Origin: Pseudomonadota bacterium
GTDB taxonomy: Bacteria > Desulfobacterota > Desulfarculia > Adiutricales > JAGVGV01
Length of the DNA stretch: 59,553 nt
Direction: 5' to 3'
NCBI GenBank assembly: GCA_018830135.1
Contig: JAHJTB010000410.1
Coordinates: 1-59,553 of the forward strand
Below the pieces are notes generated by a model that saw only the letters and a list, made by a program, of their open reading frames with translations, was not told the origin of the DNA and searched no databases. Both the position numbers and the translations under genes were made by a program. Each line of letters begins with the position of its first letter. Positions within the stretch are counted from its first letter, which is position 1. Shown in pieces: positions 33,359 through 42,951 of this stretch.

Positions 33359-34648
33359 ATGATCAAAGCGATCCGAGGATTCAAGGACATTCTTCCCGAT
33401 GAGACGGGCCTGTGGCAGGAGGTCGAAGCGGCCGCGGCCCGGGTGCTGCGGGCCTTCGGCTATCAGGAAATCCGGGTGCCGGTGGTTGAGCGGACCGAGT
33501 TGTTCGCCCGGTCCATCGGCTCGGACACGGACATTGTGGAAAAGGAGATGTATTCCTTTCCCGACCGTCACGACGCCTCCCTGACCCTTCGTCCGGAGGC
33601 CACGGCCGGCGTGGTTCGCGCCGTGATCGAGCACAACCTGGCCGGGGACGGCCGTCCCCTGAAGCTCTGGTTCATGGGCCCCATGTTTCGTTATGAGCGG
33701 CCGCAGAAGGGCCGGCAGCGCCAGTTTCACCAACTGGACGTGGAGGTCTTCAACGACCCCACGCCGCACATGGACGCGGAGATCATCATCCTGCTCGACC
33801 GCTTTTTGGGGGACCTCGGCCTGGCCGACGTGGAAATGCACGTCAACAGTCTGGGCTGTCCGGTCTGTCGGCCGGACTACAAGGAAACGCTCAAGGTCTT
33901 CCTCCGGCAGGCCAAAAGCGACCTGTGTCCCGACTGCCAGCGGAGGCTGGAGACCAATCCCTTGCGGGTCCTTGACTGCAAGGTGCCCCGTTGCGCGGAT
34001 ATCGTGCGGGATTCGGGGGCGCCCAAGATCACGGACCACTTGTGCCCCGACTGCCGGGCCCACGACGCCTCGGTCTGGTCGGACCTGGGTCGGGCCGGGC
34101 TGACTCGGGTCCACCGGAATCCGTTTCTGGTCCGGGGCCTGGACTATTACAGCCGAACCACCTTCGAGGCCCGGACCGGCGAACTGGGAGCCCAGAACGC
34201 CGTGGCCGGCGGAGGCCGGTATGACGGACTGGTCCGGTCCCTGGGCGGCCCGGACGTACCGGGCATCGGTTTTGCCGTCGGTCTGGAGCGCTTGACCATG
34301 CTGCTGGCCGAACAGTCCCGGGCCCACCGGCCGGGGCCCGATCTGTACGTGGCCGCCCTGGACGACGCGGCGGTCGAGGCCTCTTTCGGCCTGGTCCAGG
34401 CCACACGTTCGAGTAACGTAACGGTGGAAATCGATTACCAGCCGGGCAGCCTGAAATCCAGGATGAAACGGGCGGACAAATTGAACGCGGCCTGGGTCCT
34501 GATTCTGGGGCCGGAGGAACTGGCGGGCGGGCAGGCCATTTTGAGAAACATGGCCACCAAGGAACAACCATTTTTTCGCCTCGAACCCGAAGCCCCCGAC
34601 AGGGCGGCGGCCCGTCTGACTGAAGTCATCGTCAAGCCTAAGGAGTAA
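33359..34648 (+). CDS. hisS: Histidine--tRNA ligase
   Basis: The 429-residue product is a class II aminoacyl-tRNA synthetase of the usual bacterial HisRS length. It has [14 protein letters not shown] at the start, [14 protein letters not shown], motif 2 in [20 protein letters not shown] near residue 115, the histidine-specific [15 protein letters not shown] near 258, [14 protein letters not shown], and motif 3 in [13 protein letters not shown]. The C-terminal part is the anticodon-binding domain. The enzyme charges tRNA-His with histidine. The ATG at 33359 begins the conserved N-terminus, and GGGAG lies about 12 nt upstream; an upstream ATG would add 24 unconserved residues. It forms a pair with aspS, 4 nt downstream. 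Confidence 0.97.
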   Translation: MIKAIRGFKDILPDETGLWQEVEAAAARVLRAFGYQEIRVPVVERTELFARSIGSDTDIVEKEMYSFPDRHDASLTLRPEATAGVVRAVIEHNLAGDGRPLKLWFMGPMFRYERPQKGRQRQFHQLDVEVFNDPTPHMDAEIIILLDRFLGDLGLADVEMHVNSLGCPVCRPDYKETLKVFLRQAKSDLCPDCQRRLETNPLRVLDCKVPRCADIVRDSGAPKITDHLCPDCRAHDASVWSDLGRAGLTRVHRNPFLVRGLDYYSRTTFEARTGELGAQNAVAGGGRYDGLVRSLGGPDVPGIGFAVGLERLTMLLAEQSRAHRPGPDLYVAALDDAAVEASFGLVQATRSSNVTVEIDYQPGSLKSRMKRADKLNAAWVLILGPEELAGGQAILRNMATKEQPFFRLEPEAPDRAAARLTEVIVKPKE

Positions 34649-34652
34649 TAAA

Positions 34653-36452
34653 TTGATCGAACCCCAAGGAGACCTGAAACGAACCGACTACTGTGCCGAT
34701 CTGTCGGAAGCCGATCTGGGACGGGAAGTCGTGCTCATGGGCTGGGTCCAGCGCCGCCGGGACCATGGCGGACTGGTTTTCATCGATCTCAGGGACAGGA
34801 CGGGCCTGGTTCAAGTGGTCTTCAATCCCCAGGAGGACCCGGAAACCCATGAACGATCCCATGCCGTCCGAAGCGAGTACGTGCTGGCCGTCAAGGGACG
34901 GGTCCGCGAACGCCCGGAGGATATGATCAACCCCAAGCTCAAGACCGGCCGTATCGAGGTCTTCATTCATTTCCTGCGGGTCCTGAACACAGCCAAGACC
35001 CCGCCCTTCATGATCGAGGATCACATCGACGTCACGGAAGCGGTCCGTCTCCGCTATCGGTACCTGGACCTGAGAAGGCCGAGCATCCAGCAAAACCTCA
35101 TTTTTCGAAGTCAGGCCGCCCAACTGGCCCGGAACTTTCTGAACCAGGCGGGGTTCGTCGAGGTTGAAACCCCGGTCCTGACCCGCTCGACCCCCGAGGG
35201 GGCCCGGGATTATCTGGTGCCCTCCCGCGTCAGCCAGGGCCAGTTTTACGCCCTGCCCCAATCGCCCCAGTTGTTCAAGCAGCTGCTCATGATGGCCGGT
35301 TTCGACCGGTATTACCAGATCGTCAGATGCTTCCGGGACGAGGACCTGCGGGCCGACCGGCAGCCCGAGTTCACCCAGGTGGACCTGGAGATGTCCTTCA
35401 TCGGGGAAGAGGACATCTTCGAGCTCCTCGAAGCGCTCATGGTCGAGTTTTTCAGCCAGCTTCTGAACGTCGAACTGCCCCGTCCCTTCCCCAGGCTGAC
35501 CTATGTCGAGTCCATGAGCCGTTTCGGTCTGGACCGGCCTGACACCCGGTTCGGCCTCGAACTCGTGGACGTGACCAAGATCGTGGCCGAAGCCCAGTTC
35601 AAGCTTTTCGCCGACGTCGCCGCCTCCGGCGGGATCATCAAGGCCATCAACGCCAAGGGCGCCCATCACTACTCGCGCAAGCAGCTCGACGACCTGATCG
35701 AATTCACCCGGATTTACGGGGCCAAAGGCCTGGCCTGGATCAAAATCAACCCCGACGGCTGGCAGTCGCCCATCGCCAAGTTTTTCAACGAACGGGAAAA
35801 GGCCGAACTGGCCGAAGCCCTCGAGATCGAGGCTGGCGATCTGATCTTCTTCAGCGCCGATCAGCCCCGGGTCGTGAACGAGGTCCTGGGGCAGTTGAGA
35901 CTGAAACTGGCCCAGGACCTGGGACTTTTCCGGGACGACGAATACCGTTTCGTCTGGGTGACCCATTTCCCCATGTTCGAATACAGCGCCGAGGAGAAAC
36001 GGCTGGTAGCGGTCCACCACCCCTTTACCTCGCCCCTGGACGAAGACCTGGACCACCTGGAAACCAAACCGGAGCGGGTCCGGTCCAGGGCCTACGACCT
36101 GGTTCTCAACGGCAGCGAGGTCGGCGGGGGCAGCATCCGGGTCCATCGTCCGGACGTTCAGGAACGCATATTCCGCGTCCTGGGCCTGGCTGAGGAAGAC
36201 GTGGCGGAAAAATTCGGTTTTCTTGTCGAGGCCCTGGGTTACGGAGCGCCGCCCCACGGCGGACTGGCCCTGGGTTTCGACCGTCTGGTCATGATCCTGA
36301 CCGGGACCGATTCCATTCGGGATGTCATCGCCTTCCCCAAGACCCAGAAGGCGACCTGTCTTCTGACTTCGGCCCCGGCCCGTGTGGTCCGTCAGCAGTT
36401 GCTCGAACTCGGCCTGAAAGTCGAGATCGAAGGCGCCAAGACCGACGGATAG
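34653..36452 (+). CDS. aspS: Aspartate--tRNA ligase, bacterial type
   Basis: The 599-residue product has the bacterial AspRS layout: an N-terminal OB-fold anticodon domain ([20 protein letters not shown]), a catalytic core with [36 protein letters not shown] and [20 protein letters not shown] (motif 2), the inserted GAD domain at about 310-410, and motif 3 in [15 protein letters not shown]. The start is an unusual TTG, supported by AAGGAG 8 nt upstream within the hisS end; the next ATG would delete part of the OB fold. The 4-nt gap to hisS indicates one transcript. It is ended by a clear terminator. Confidence 0.97.
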   Translation: MIEPQGDLKRTDYCADLSEADLGREVVLMGWVQRRRDHGGLVFIDLRDRTGLVQVVFNPQEDPETHERSHAVRSEYVLAVKGRVRERPEDMINPKLKTGRIEVFIHFLRVLNTAKTPPFMIEDHIDVTEAVRLRYRYLDLRRPSIQQNLIFRSQAAQLARNFLNQAGFVEVETPVLTRSTPEGARDYLVPSRVSQGQFYALPQSPQLFKQLLMMAGFDRYYQIVRCFRDEDLRADRQPEFTQVDLEMSFIGEEDIFELLEALMVEFFSQLLNVELPRPFPRLTYVESMSRFGLDRPDTRFGLELVDVTKIVAEAQFKLFADVAASGGIIKAINAKGAHHYSRKQLDDLIEFTRIYGAKGLAWIKINPDGWQSPIAKFFNEREKAELAEALEIEAGDLIFFSADQPRVVNEVLGQLRLKLAQDLGLFRDDEYRFVWVTHFPMFEYSAEEKRLVAVHHPFTSPLDEDLDHLETKPERVRSRAYDLVLNGSEVGGGSIRVHRPDVQERIFRVLGLAEEDVAEKFGFLVEALGYGAPPHGGLALGFDRLVMILTGTDSIRDVIAFPKTQKATCLLTSAPARVVRQQLLELGLKVEIEGAKTDG

Positions 36453-36487
36453 CGTCTGGTACGGTCGAAAGGCCTTGTTGCGTCTCC

Positions 36488-36520
36488 AAGGCGGCCGGAA
36501 CCCAGCCGGCCGCCTTTTTT
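36488..36520 (+). terminator. Rho-independent terminator after aspS
   Basis: AAGGCGGCCGG, a 6-nt loop and CCGGCCGCCTT form a strong stem followed by TTTTT, 36 nt past the stop. Confidence 0.9.
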
Positions 36521-36786
36521 CGTCCGGCTTTTACAGACTGTAAAACATCTCAACACCCATGGGCCGTTTCCCGTCTCCCGTTTGATCTTTCAACCGATCG
36601 GTATCCGGCCCAAGGCCCGCGGCCCCTTCCGGGTTATCATATTTTATGCCAGTTTAATCAGTTAGTTGAACTACACGACCTGCTCGATCGCTCCGACCGG
36701 CCGGGGATAGGTCCAATTGGCACGCCGGTTGCTCCCCGCGGAAAGTCAAGTTTTACGGACGAGCGGTTTTTGCGGATTAAATCATT
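36521..36786. other. Gap between aspS and the kinase gene, with one palindrome
   Basis: Beyond the aspS terminator, the 334-nt gap contains the 17-bp palindrome TTTTACAG-A-CTGTAAAA at 36529-36545 and an AT-rich stretch near 36635-36670 that could hold a promoter. No gene or clear -35/-10 pair was identified. Confidence 0.5.
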
Positions 36787-38559
36787 ATGTCACAAGAAAA
36801 CAAAGCCGGGCCTAACCATTCAAAGGCCAGCGACTTGACGAAATCGTACCGGCTGCTTTCCAGAAAAATGGTTCTGGCGGTCGTCCTGGTTTCTTTCATT
36901 CCGTTGCTCATTACCGGCGGGATCATCCTGAGCCGGTTCAGTTCGGCCTTCCAAAAGATCGTCAAACTCCACCTCGAGGTTCTGGTTCAAAAACACGGCA
37001 ATGATATCAACCGGTTCTTGACGAACCGTCTCGGGGACATCCGGGTGATGGCCCGCTCGACCACGCCCGAGGACCTGGCCGAGCCGGTCCAGGCCCCTCT
37101 GGAATCCGGCCTGATCAACCAGAAACTGGCCCTGCTCAAGGAAGAATACGGCGGGGTCTACGTGGACCTGGGGCTGGTGGACTACTGGGGAACCCAGGTG
37201 GCCTACGCCGGCCCCTTCAACCTGCTGCGAGCCAATTACGCCGAATCGGACTGGTTTAAAAAGACCATCAAATCCGAACACTTCATCTCCGACGTCTTCA
37301 CCGGGCTGCGAGGCTCGCCCCATTTCATCATCGCGGTCAAGCAGGCCTGGCTGGGTCAGGACTGGATTCTTCGGGCCACCATCGATTTCGACTATTTCAA
37401 TTCCCTGGTCGAAAATATCCAGGTGGGCCGGACCGGGTTCGCCTTTATTCTCAACCGGCGCGGGGAGTTCCAGACCAAACCCCGTTTCGAAGTCGCCTTG
37501 AACCAAAGCCCGTACCAGGACTTCATCAATGGCCGGCTCGATCCAAAAAGGACCAGTATCTCCATGACCACGGATGCCACGGGCCGGGAAGCCATCGTGG
37601 CCATGGCGCCGTTAAAGGGAGGCGAATGGGTCCTGTGCTGCCAGCAACAGGCCGCCGACGCGTACACGGACCTGAGAAACGCCCAGTTGCTGGCCCTGGC
37701 CGCCATTCTCTTGTCCGGACTGGTCATCGTCGCCGTGGCCTTTCTCATCGCCCGCCGCATGATCGAACGTCTGTCCATGGCCGACACGGAAAAGGCGGAT
37801 ATGAACGAAAAGGTCATCGAGGCCGGCCGGTTGGCCTCCATCGGTGAACTGGCGGCCGGCATTGCCCACGAGATCAACAATCCGGTGGCGATCATGGTCG
37901 AGGAGGCCGGGTGGATCGAGGACCTGCTGGGTGACGAAGACGTGGAAAGCAGCGAGAACCTGACCGAGATTCAGCGTTCGGTGACCCAGATCAAGACCCA
38001 GGGCGCCCGCTGCAAGGAGATCACTCACAAGCTGCTTAGTTTTGCCCGCAAGACCGATCCCTTGATCCGCGAGGTCCAGTTGAACGACGTGGTTGGGGAC
38101 GTGGTGTCCCTGCTCAAGCAGAAAACGCGCTACGTCAACGTCAACATCGATACCGACCTGGTCACGGACCTCCCGAACATCGCCGCCTCCCCTTCGGAGC
38201 TTCAGCAGGTGCTGCTCAACCTGGTCAACAATGCCGTGGACGCCATCGGCTCTTCCGGCGGCACGGTCAGGCTGACCACCCGGGAGGAAGGCGGGATGGC
38301 CGTTTTCCGGGTCTCGGATGACGGGCCCGGCATTCCGGAGGCGATTATGGCGCGGATATTCGATCCGTTTTTCACGACCAAGCCCGTGGGCCAGGGGACC
38401 GGCCTGGGCTTGTCGATCTGTTACGGAATCGTCAACAAACTCAACGGCCGGATCGAAGTGGAGAGCGTGGTGGGTCAGGGAACCGTATTTACAGTGCGCC
38501 TGCCCGAGGCCAAAGGCGTCTCGGGGCAAGATTCAGGGCCGAATATCGGGTCATGTTAG
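36787..38559 (+). CDS. Membrane-bound sensor histidine kinase with periplasmic Cache-like domain
   Basis: In the 590-residue product, a membrane helix near 29-52 (VLAVVLVSFIPLLITGGIIL) and another near 298-322 (LLALAAILLSGLVIVAVAFL) flank a periplasmic region of about 245 residues with Cache-like features (YVDLGLVDYWGTQVAYAGPF). A HisKA domain follows with RLASIGELAAGIAHEINNP, whose histidine is the phosphoacceptor. The HATPase_c domain has LLNLVNNAVDAIGSSGG, VSDDGPGIPEAI and KPVGQGTGLGLSICYGIV. This is an NtrB-like kinase that senses a periplasmic ligand. The next gene, 54 nt on, is a lone receiver protein and likely its target. The cluster also contains an anion transporter, so that anion may be the signal (inference). 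Confidence 0.93.
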   Translation: MSQENKAGPNHSKASDLTKSYRLLSRKMVLAVVLVSFIPLLITGGIILSRFSSAFQKIVKLHLEVLVQKHGNDINRFLTNRLGDIRVMARSTTPEDLAEPVQAPLESGLINQKLALLKEEYGGVYVDLGLVDYWGTQVAYAGPFNLLRANYAESDWFKKTIKSEHFISDVFTGLRGSPHFIIAVKQAWLGQDWILRATIDFDYFNSLVENIQVGRTGFAFILNRRGEFQTKPRFEVALNQSPYQDFINGRLDPKRTSISMTTDATGREAIVAMAPLKGGEWVLCCQQQAADAYTDLRNAQLLALAAILLSGLVIVAVAFLIARRMIERLSMADTEKADMNEKVIEAGRLASIGELAAGIAHEINNPVAIMVEEAGWIEDLLGDEDVESSENLTEIQRSVTQIKTQGARCKEITHKLLSFARKTDPLIREVQLNDVVGDVVSLLKQKTRYVNVNIDTDLVTDLPNIAASPSELQQVLLNLVNNAVDAIGSSGGTVRLTTREEGGMAVFRVSDDGPGIPEAIMARIFDPFFTTKPVGQGTGLGLSICYGIVNKLNGRIEVESVVGQGTVFTVRLPEAKGVSGQDSGPNIGSC

Positions 38560-38613
38560 GTCCGCCTAGACGCCTGACGCCGTCCCGATGAACATATTGA
38601 GGAGGAAACATCG

Positions 38614-39054
38614 ATGACACCGACCAAAGTGATGCTCGTTGACGACGAAAAACCCTTTGTGGAGGCCGTGTCCAAACGCCTGGACAAACGAGGCTGCAAA
38701 ATCATTGCGGCCTACAGCGGCGAAGAGGCCATGACCAAACTGAATTCCAAGGAAGGCGCCAACGTGGACGTGGTGCTTCTGGACGTCAAGATGCCGGGCA
38801 TGGACGGCAACGACACCCTCAAAGCCATCAAACAGGCCCATCCCCTGATCGAGGTCATCATGCTGACCGGCCACGGGACCATGGAGTCCGCCATCGAGGG
38901 CATGAGGCAAGGGGCCTTCGATTATATGACCAAACCGGCGGAGATGGACATTCTGGCGGCCAAGATCGAGCAGGCCAGTTCCAAGAAGCGCGGACATGAG
39001 GCCAAGATTCAGGAAGCGCGGGCTCAGATGATCGTCACGCGCCGGGGTGACTGA
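38614..39054 (+). CDS. Single-domain response regulator (REC only)
   Basis: The 146-residue product is a receiver domain: VMLVDDEKPFVEAVSKRL near the start, phosphoacceptor Asp 57 in VVLLDVKMPGMDGND, switch Thr in VIMLTGHGTMESA, and Lys in FDYMTKPAEM. The domain ends near residue 122. A short basic helix (HEAKIQEARAQMIVTRRGD) follows and resembles the tail of the regulator at 42275. There is no DNA-binding output. AGGAGG precedes the ATG. It is probably phosphorylated by the upstream kinase and may act by protein contact or as a phosphorelay step. Confidence 0.92.
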   Translation: MTPTKVMLVDDEKPFVEAVSKRLDKRGCKIIAAYSGEEAMTKLNSKEGANVDVVLLDVKMPGMDGNDTLKAIKQAHPLIEVIMLTGHGTMESAIEGMRQGAFDYMTKPAEMDILAAKIEQASSKKRGHEAKIQEARAQMIVTRRGD

Positions 39055-39064
39055 GCGGCGCGCC

Positions 39065-39463
39065 ATGTCAGCGGACCTGTCCGGCATTCGGCTCCTCATC
39101 GTGGACGATGAAGAGGGCTATCTGAACGTGTTGGCCAAGCGCATGATTCGCAGGGGGCTGAGGGTCACGACCGCCCCCAGCGGATCGGCGGGCATCCAGG
39201 CCCTGCGCCGGGCCGATCTGGACGTGGCCGTGGTCGACTTGAAAATGGACGACATGGACGGCATCGAGTTGCTCAAGGTCTTCAAGAAAATGGACCCGCA
39301 TCTGGCCGTGATCATTCTGACCGGCCACGGCTCCGAACAGGCGGCCCGCGACGGCCTGGCCTTCGGGGCCTTCGATTACCTGACCAAACCGTGCGAGCTC
39401 CAGGACCTGCTGGCCAAGATCAAGGATGCCTATGACTGCCGCAAACGAGGCCTGGAACTCTGA
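39065..39463 (+). CDS. Single-domain response regulator (REC only)
   Basis: The 132-residue product is a receiver domain with LLIVDDEEGYLNVLAKRM, Asp 58 in VAVVDLKMDDMDGIE, VIILTGHGSEQAARDG and FDYLTKPCEL. It lacks an output domain and has only a short KRGLEL tail. The start at 39065 begins the conserved fold, although its ribosome-binding site is weak; a GTG at 39047 overlapping the previous stop would add six residues and might allow coupling. It is the second receiver in tandem, and the transporter follows 21 nt later. Confidence 0.9.
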   Translation: MSADLSGIRLLIVDDEEGYLNVLAKRMIRRGLRVTTAPSGSAGIQALRRADLDVAVVDLKMDDMDGIELLKVFKKMDPHLAVIILTGHGSEQAARDGLAFGAFDYLTKPCELQDLLAKIKDAYDCRKRGLEL

Positions 39464-39484
39464 AGATATGCAAAAGGAGAACTC

Positions 39485-41068
39485 ATGATCCTGAAAAACA
39501 AAGTGGTCCAACTCTGTTTCGGGCTGTTGCTGGGAGCCATCGTCCTGGCGGTGCCGCGCCCGGAAGGAACCAAATTCGAAATCCTCGGCGATCCGGACCG
39601 GAAGGTGCTGGCCCGGCTTTCGAACGATTTTCAGATCCATACCGAAGCCGGCCTCAAAACCAAGGGTTATATCCTAAAGGCCCTCAATCCGGGACAGCCC
39701 GGGGCCACGGCCGATCGGATCGAGGCCGAAGTGAAAAGCATGGACCTGAAGGGGGTCGGGGTCGAGTACGTGGACGGCCTGACGCCCAAGGCCCACCGCC
39801 TGCTGGCCATCCTGGCCTTTCTGGTCTTCATGTTCATTTTCGAACCCCTGCCCCTGGAAATCACGGCCATATCCATTGCCGTGCTTCTGGTGATCATGGG
39901 CATCAGCGACGTCAAGGGGGCCTGGTCGGCCTACATGCATCCCGTGGTGGTCTTCATCATGTGCTGCCTGATCTTCGCCATCGCCCTGGAAAAGGCCGGT
40001 CTGACCAAACGCCTGGGCTACGCCGTGGCCCGTCGGGCCGGTGACAGCGTGGTCGCTTTCACCTTTGTCCTGGCTATCGGGCTGGGCATCGCTTCGAGCG
40101 TCATGCATGACGCGGCGGCCACGGCCATCGCCATCGCCACCATGCTCCCCCTGATGCGGGCCGCGGGCATCCAGCCCAATACCAATACGGCCCGGTTCAT
40201 GATGCTGGCCGTGCCCTTCGCCTGCTCGGCCGGCGGCATGGGCACCCTGGTCGGCGGCGGGCGCTGCATGGTCTCCGCGGCCTTTCTCAAGGAGTTCACC
40301 GGTATCGAAATCAGCTTCCTGGACTGGTTCATCTTCGCCTTTCCGGCCGCTATGGTCACGGTGCCCGTATCCGTAATCATTCTCTACTTCCTGTTCCGGC
40401 CGGACCGGTCCATCAAGATGCCCAAGTTCGACGAGTCGATCGGCGCCTGGACCTCCCTGGAAAAGCGGACCGTGCTCATCATCACCCTGGCCTTCGGGCT
40501 GTGGTTCACCAAGAGCTTCCACGGCATCGACTACTCGATCACCGGCATGCTGGGCGTGGCCGCCCTGGTGCTGACCCGGGTCCTGCAGTGGGAAGACATA
40601 CACACCCACCTCGAGTGGGGCACGGCCCTGTTCATCTTCGGCGGCGGCCTGGCCCTGGGCCTGGCCATGGACTACTCGGGGGCGGCCCGGTACTTCGCCA
40701 ACCTGTTCTTCCCCCTGGTCAAAGGCAACGGCTGGCTCCTGCTTTTCGCCTCGGTGGCCGTTTTCGGAGCCCTGGTGACCAACGTCATGGCCAACGTGGC
40801 CGCGGCGGCGCTGATTCTGCCCATCGTGATTCCCCTGGCCCAGTTGGAAGGCGTGGACCCGCGCATCCTGGCCCTGTGCCTGGGCATGGCCACCTCCTTC
40901 GCCTACCTGCTGGTCATCGGCTGTCCGCCCAACGCCATTGCCTATTCCTACCGCCAGTTCCGATCCTGGGACCTGACCAAGGCGGGCCTGGTGGCCATGC
41001 CGGTCCTTCTGCTGATCTTGATCGGCGTGGCCGCGGTCTGGTGGCGAATTCTGGGCCTGGTTAAATAA
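39485..41068 (+). CDS. DASS/SLC13-family anion transporter with N-terminal insertion
   Basis: The 527-residue product has multiple membrane helices and DASS-family features: PLEITAISIAVLLVIMG, VMHDAAATAIAIATMLPLMR, PFACSAGGMGTLVGGG, FGALVTNVMANVAAAALILP and IGCPPNAIAYSYRQ. These proteins couple sodium or proton flow to uptake of sulfate, dicarboxylates or related anions. After the first helix, the family's PxPEGLTPEAWRLLAIF-like segment is interrupted. Here PRPEG is near residue 24, but LTPKAHRLLAIL starts near 100, with about 75 mostly polar residues (TKFEILGDPDRKVLARLSND and onward) between. The insert should face the periplasm or outside. AAGGAG precedes the ATG. It lies amid kinases and receivers, suggesting coupled signalling. 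Confidence 0.88.
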   Translation: MILKNKVVQLCFGLLLGAIVLAVPRPEGTKFEILGDPDRKVLARLSNDFQIHTEAGLKTKGYILKALNPGQPGATADRIEAEVKSMDLKGVGVEYVDGLTPKAHRLLAILAFLVFMFIFEPLPLEITAISIAVLLVIMGISDVKGAWSAYMHPVVVFIMCCLIFAIALEKAGLTKRLGYAVARRAGDSVVAFTFVLAIGLGIASSVMHDAAATAIAIATMLPLMRAAGIQPNTNTARFMMLAVPFACSAGGMGTLVGGGRCMVSAAFLKEFTGIEISFLDWFIFAFPAAMVTVPVSVIILYFLFRPDRSIKMPKFDESIGAWTSLEKRTVLIITLAFGLWFTKSFHGIDYSITGMLGVAALVLTRVLQWEDIHTHLEWGTALFIFGGGLALGLAMDYSGAARYFANLFFPLVKGNGWLLLFASVAVFGALVTNVMANVAAAALILPIVIPLAQLEGVDPRILALCLGMATSFAYLLVIGCPPNAIAYSYRQFRSWDLTKAGLVAMPVLLLILIGVAAVWWRILGLVK

Positions 41069-41091
41069 TTTTAGGATATAATACTCAGTCA

Positions 41092-42270
41092 ATGGAACGG
41101 ACACCCGAAATCCTCCTGGTGGACGACGAGGCCGACTTCCGGAGGCCTCTGGTTAAACGGCTGACCAAGCGGGGCTTCTCGATCCGGGAGGCCGGCGACG
41201 GCCGGGAAGCCTTGGCCGTCCTGGACCAGGCCCGATCCGACGTGGTGGTCATGGACGTCAAGATGCCCGTCATGGACGGGCTGACGGCCCTGGCCCGCAT
41301 CAAGTCCGCCTGGCCGGAAACCGAGGTCATCCTCTTGACCGGCCATGCCACCACCCAGGACGGGGTGGAAGGGATCAAGGCCGGGGCTTTCGACTATCTG
41401 TCCAAGCCCCTGGAACTGGATCACCTGGCAGGCAAGATCACCCAGGCCTGGGAGAAGATTGTTCGGACCGAGGAAAAGAAGCGGGAGCAGGAGTTCCGGG
41501 CCAAGATGGAGCAGCGCATGATCGCCACCGAACGCCTGGCCTCCCTGGGCACCCTGGCCACCGGCGTGGCCCATGAAATCAACAATCCCCTGGCCGTCAT
41601 CTCCGAATCGGCCGGCTGGCTCAAGACCCGCCTGGGCAAAGAGACGGCCCTTCCGGACGAGGCCAGGGACAAGTTCCTGTACGGTTTGAACAAGATCGAG
41701 TCCAGCGTCGAGCGGGCCAAACGCATCACCCACCAACTGCTGGGATTCGCCCGCAAAACCGACTCGCTCATCAAGGAGGTCGATCTGGCCGCCCTGGCCG
41801 CCGAGGTCATCGACCTGACCCGCAAAAGCGCCGAAGACGCGCGGGCCCGGGCCGAACTGCGGCCGATCGACGGTCGGATCGACATCTGGACCGATCCGAA
41901 TCAGTTGCGGCAGGTGCTGATCAACCTGGTGACCAACGGCCTTCAGGCCGTCGGGCCGGGCGGGTCCGTTCGGGTGGCGGTCGAAACGGCCGGCTCCGAG
42001 ATCGTGATCACGGTGGCGGACGACGGTCCGGGAATCCCCGGGGAGAACCTGGACCGGATTTTCGAGCCGTTTTTCAGCACCAAACCGCCAGGGCAGGGCA
42101 CGGGACTCGGCCTGTCCGTCTCACGGGGCATCGTGGAGAAAATGGGCGGTCGAATCGAGGTCGAAAGCCGCCTCGGGAACGGCGCGACCTTCCGGGTCAT
42201 TCTGCCGATCAAACCCATCAATAACCCCGATCAGGCCGGCGCGCCGGTCGGGAATTCACTCGGGAGTTAG
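41092..42270 (+). CDS. Receiver-histidine kinase hybrid, cytoplasmic
   Basis: In the 392-residue product, residues about 5-120 are a receiver (ILLVDDEADFRRPLVKRL, Asp in VVVMDVKMPVMDGLT, VILLTGHATTQDG, YLSKPLEL). A coiled coil, the HisKA domain (ERLASLGTLATGVAHEINNP near 145) and HATPase_c (LINLVTNGLQAVGPGG, VADDGPGIPGEN, GQGTGLGLSVSRGIV) follow. There is no membrane helix, so input comes through phosphorylation of the receiver or a partner. The kinase core resembles that of the membrane kinase at 36787. It is 23 nt after the transporter and 4 nt before another receiver, consistent with a multi-step relay. Confidence 0.93.
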   Translation: MERTPEILLVDDEADFRRPLVKRLTKRGFSIREAGDGREALAVLDQARSDVVVMDVKMPVMDGLTALARIKSAWPETEVILLTGHATTQDGVEGIKAGAFDYLSKPLELDHLAGKITQAWEKIVRTEEKKREQEFRAKMEQRMIATERLASLGTLATGVAHEINNPLAVISESAGWLKTRLGKETALPDEARDKFLYGLNKIESSVERAKRITHQLLGFARKTDSLIKEVDLAALAAEVIDLTRKSAEDARARAELRPIDGRIDIWTDPNQLRQVLINLVTNGLQAVGPGGSVRVAVETAGSEIVITVADDGPGIPGENLDRIFEPFFSTKPPGQGTGLGLSVSRGIVEKMGGRIEVESRLGNGATFRVILPIKPINNPDQAGAPVGNSLGS

Positions 42271-42274
42271 GTGA

Positions 42275-42715
42275 ATGGTCAAAATACCCATTGATATCCT
42301 TCTGGTCGATGACGAACGGGACTTCGTGGAAATGCTCTCCCTGCGGCTGGAAGAAGAAGGGCACAAGGTCCGACCGGCATACAGCGGTGAAGAGGCCCTG
42401 AAGTCATTGTCCGAGGCGGAGCCCGACGTGGTCATCCTGGACATCAAGATGCCGGGCATGGATGGAATTGAAGCCCTCAAGGCCATCAAGGCCCGGCATC
42501 CGGTCGTCGAAATCATCCTTCTGACCGGCCACGGGGCCGTGGAAACGGCGGTCGAAGGCCTGAAGTCCGGCGCCTTCGACTACCTGCTCAAACCGGCCAA
42601 TTTCGAGGAGCTGATCATGAAGCTCAAGGCGGCCCGCCAGAGAAAGACCGAGCAGGAGGACCGGATTCGAATGGCCGAAGCCCGCGCCCTGATGCGGCGC
42701 ACCGGAGACATGTAG
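42275..42715 (+). CDS. Single-domain response regulator (REC only)
   Basis: The 146-residue product is a receiver with ILLVDDERDFVEMLSLRL, the phosphoacceptor Asp in VVILDIKMPGMDGIEAL, IILLTGHGAVETAVEG and FDYLLKPANF. A helical tail (EQEDRIRMAEARALMRRTGDM) is similar to that of the regulator at 38614, so the two are probably paralogues. There is no output domain. It starts 4 nt after the hybrid kinase stop and is probably its immediate target. A GC-rich inverted repeat follows at about 42760-42790, without a T run. Confidence 0.92.
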   Translation: MVKIPIDILLVDDERDFVEMLSLRLEEEGHKVRPAYSGEEALKSLSEAEPDVVILDIKMPGMDGIEALKAIKARHPVVEIILLTGHGAVETAVEGLKSGAFDYLLKPANFEELIMKLKAARQRKTEQEDRIRMAEARALMRRTGDM

Positions 42716-42874
42716 CCGCGGGCCCGACTTTCCGGTCCGGAGTTTCGTCTTCATATCCACGGCCCCTCGACCCGTCGGGGGGCCGTCCTGCTGATTCCGA
42801 ATCCCGCCCCCTCGACCCGGGTCACGAGGCAGGGTGAGGCGTGTTTTCTTCCGCCCCCACCGCCGGGCCAGCCC

Positions 42875-42903
42875 TTGACTTACCGGCCCGGTCCTGAAAT
42901 AAT
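42875..42903 (+). promoter_or_regulatory. Candidate promoter for the sulfur-carrier/E1 gene pair
   Basis: TTGACT at 42875 and AATAAT at 42898 are 17 nt apart, 49 nt upstream of the ThiS-like ATG. Confidence 0.5.
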
Positions 42904-42951
42904 CCCGATATATTCCTTATTTTTCAGGGGAGTCTCAGCCGGGTTCCGGCC

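Noticed and set aside
34638-36257. 539-codon antisense frame opposite aspS
   Set aside because: Shadow of a highly conserved gene; composition typical of antisense translation.
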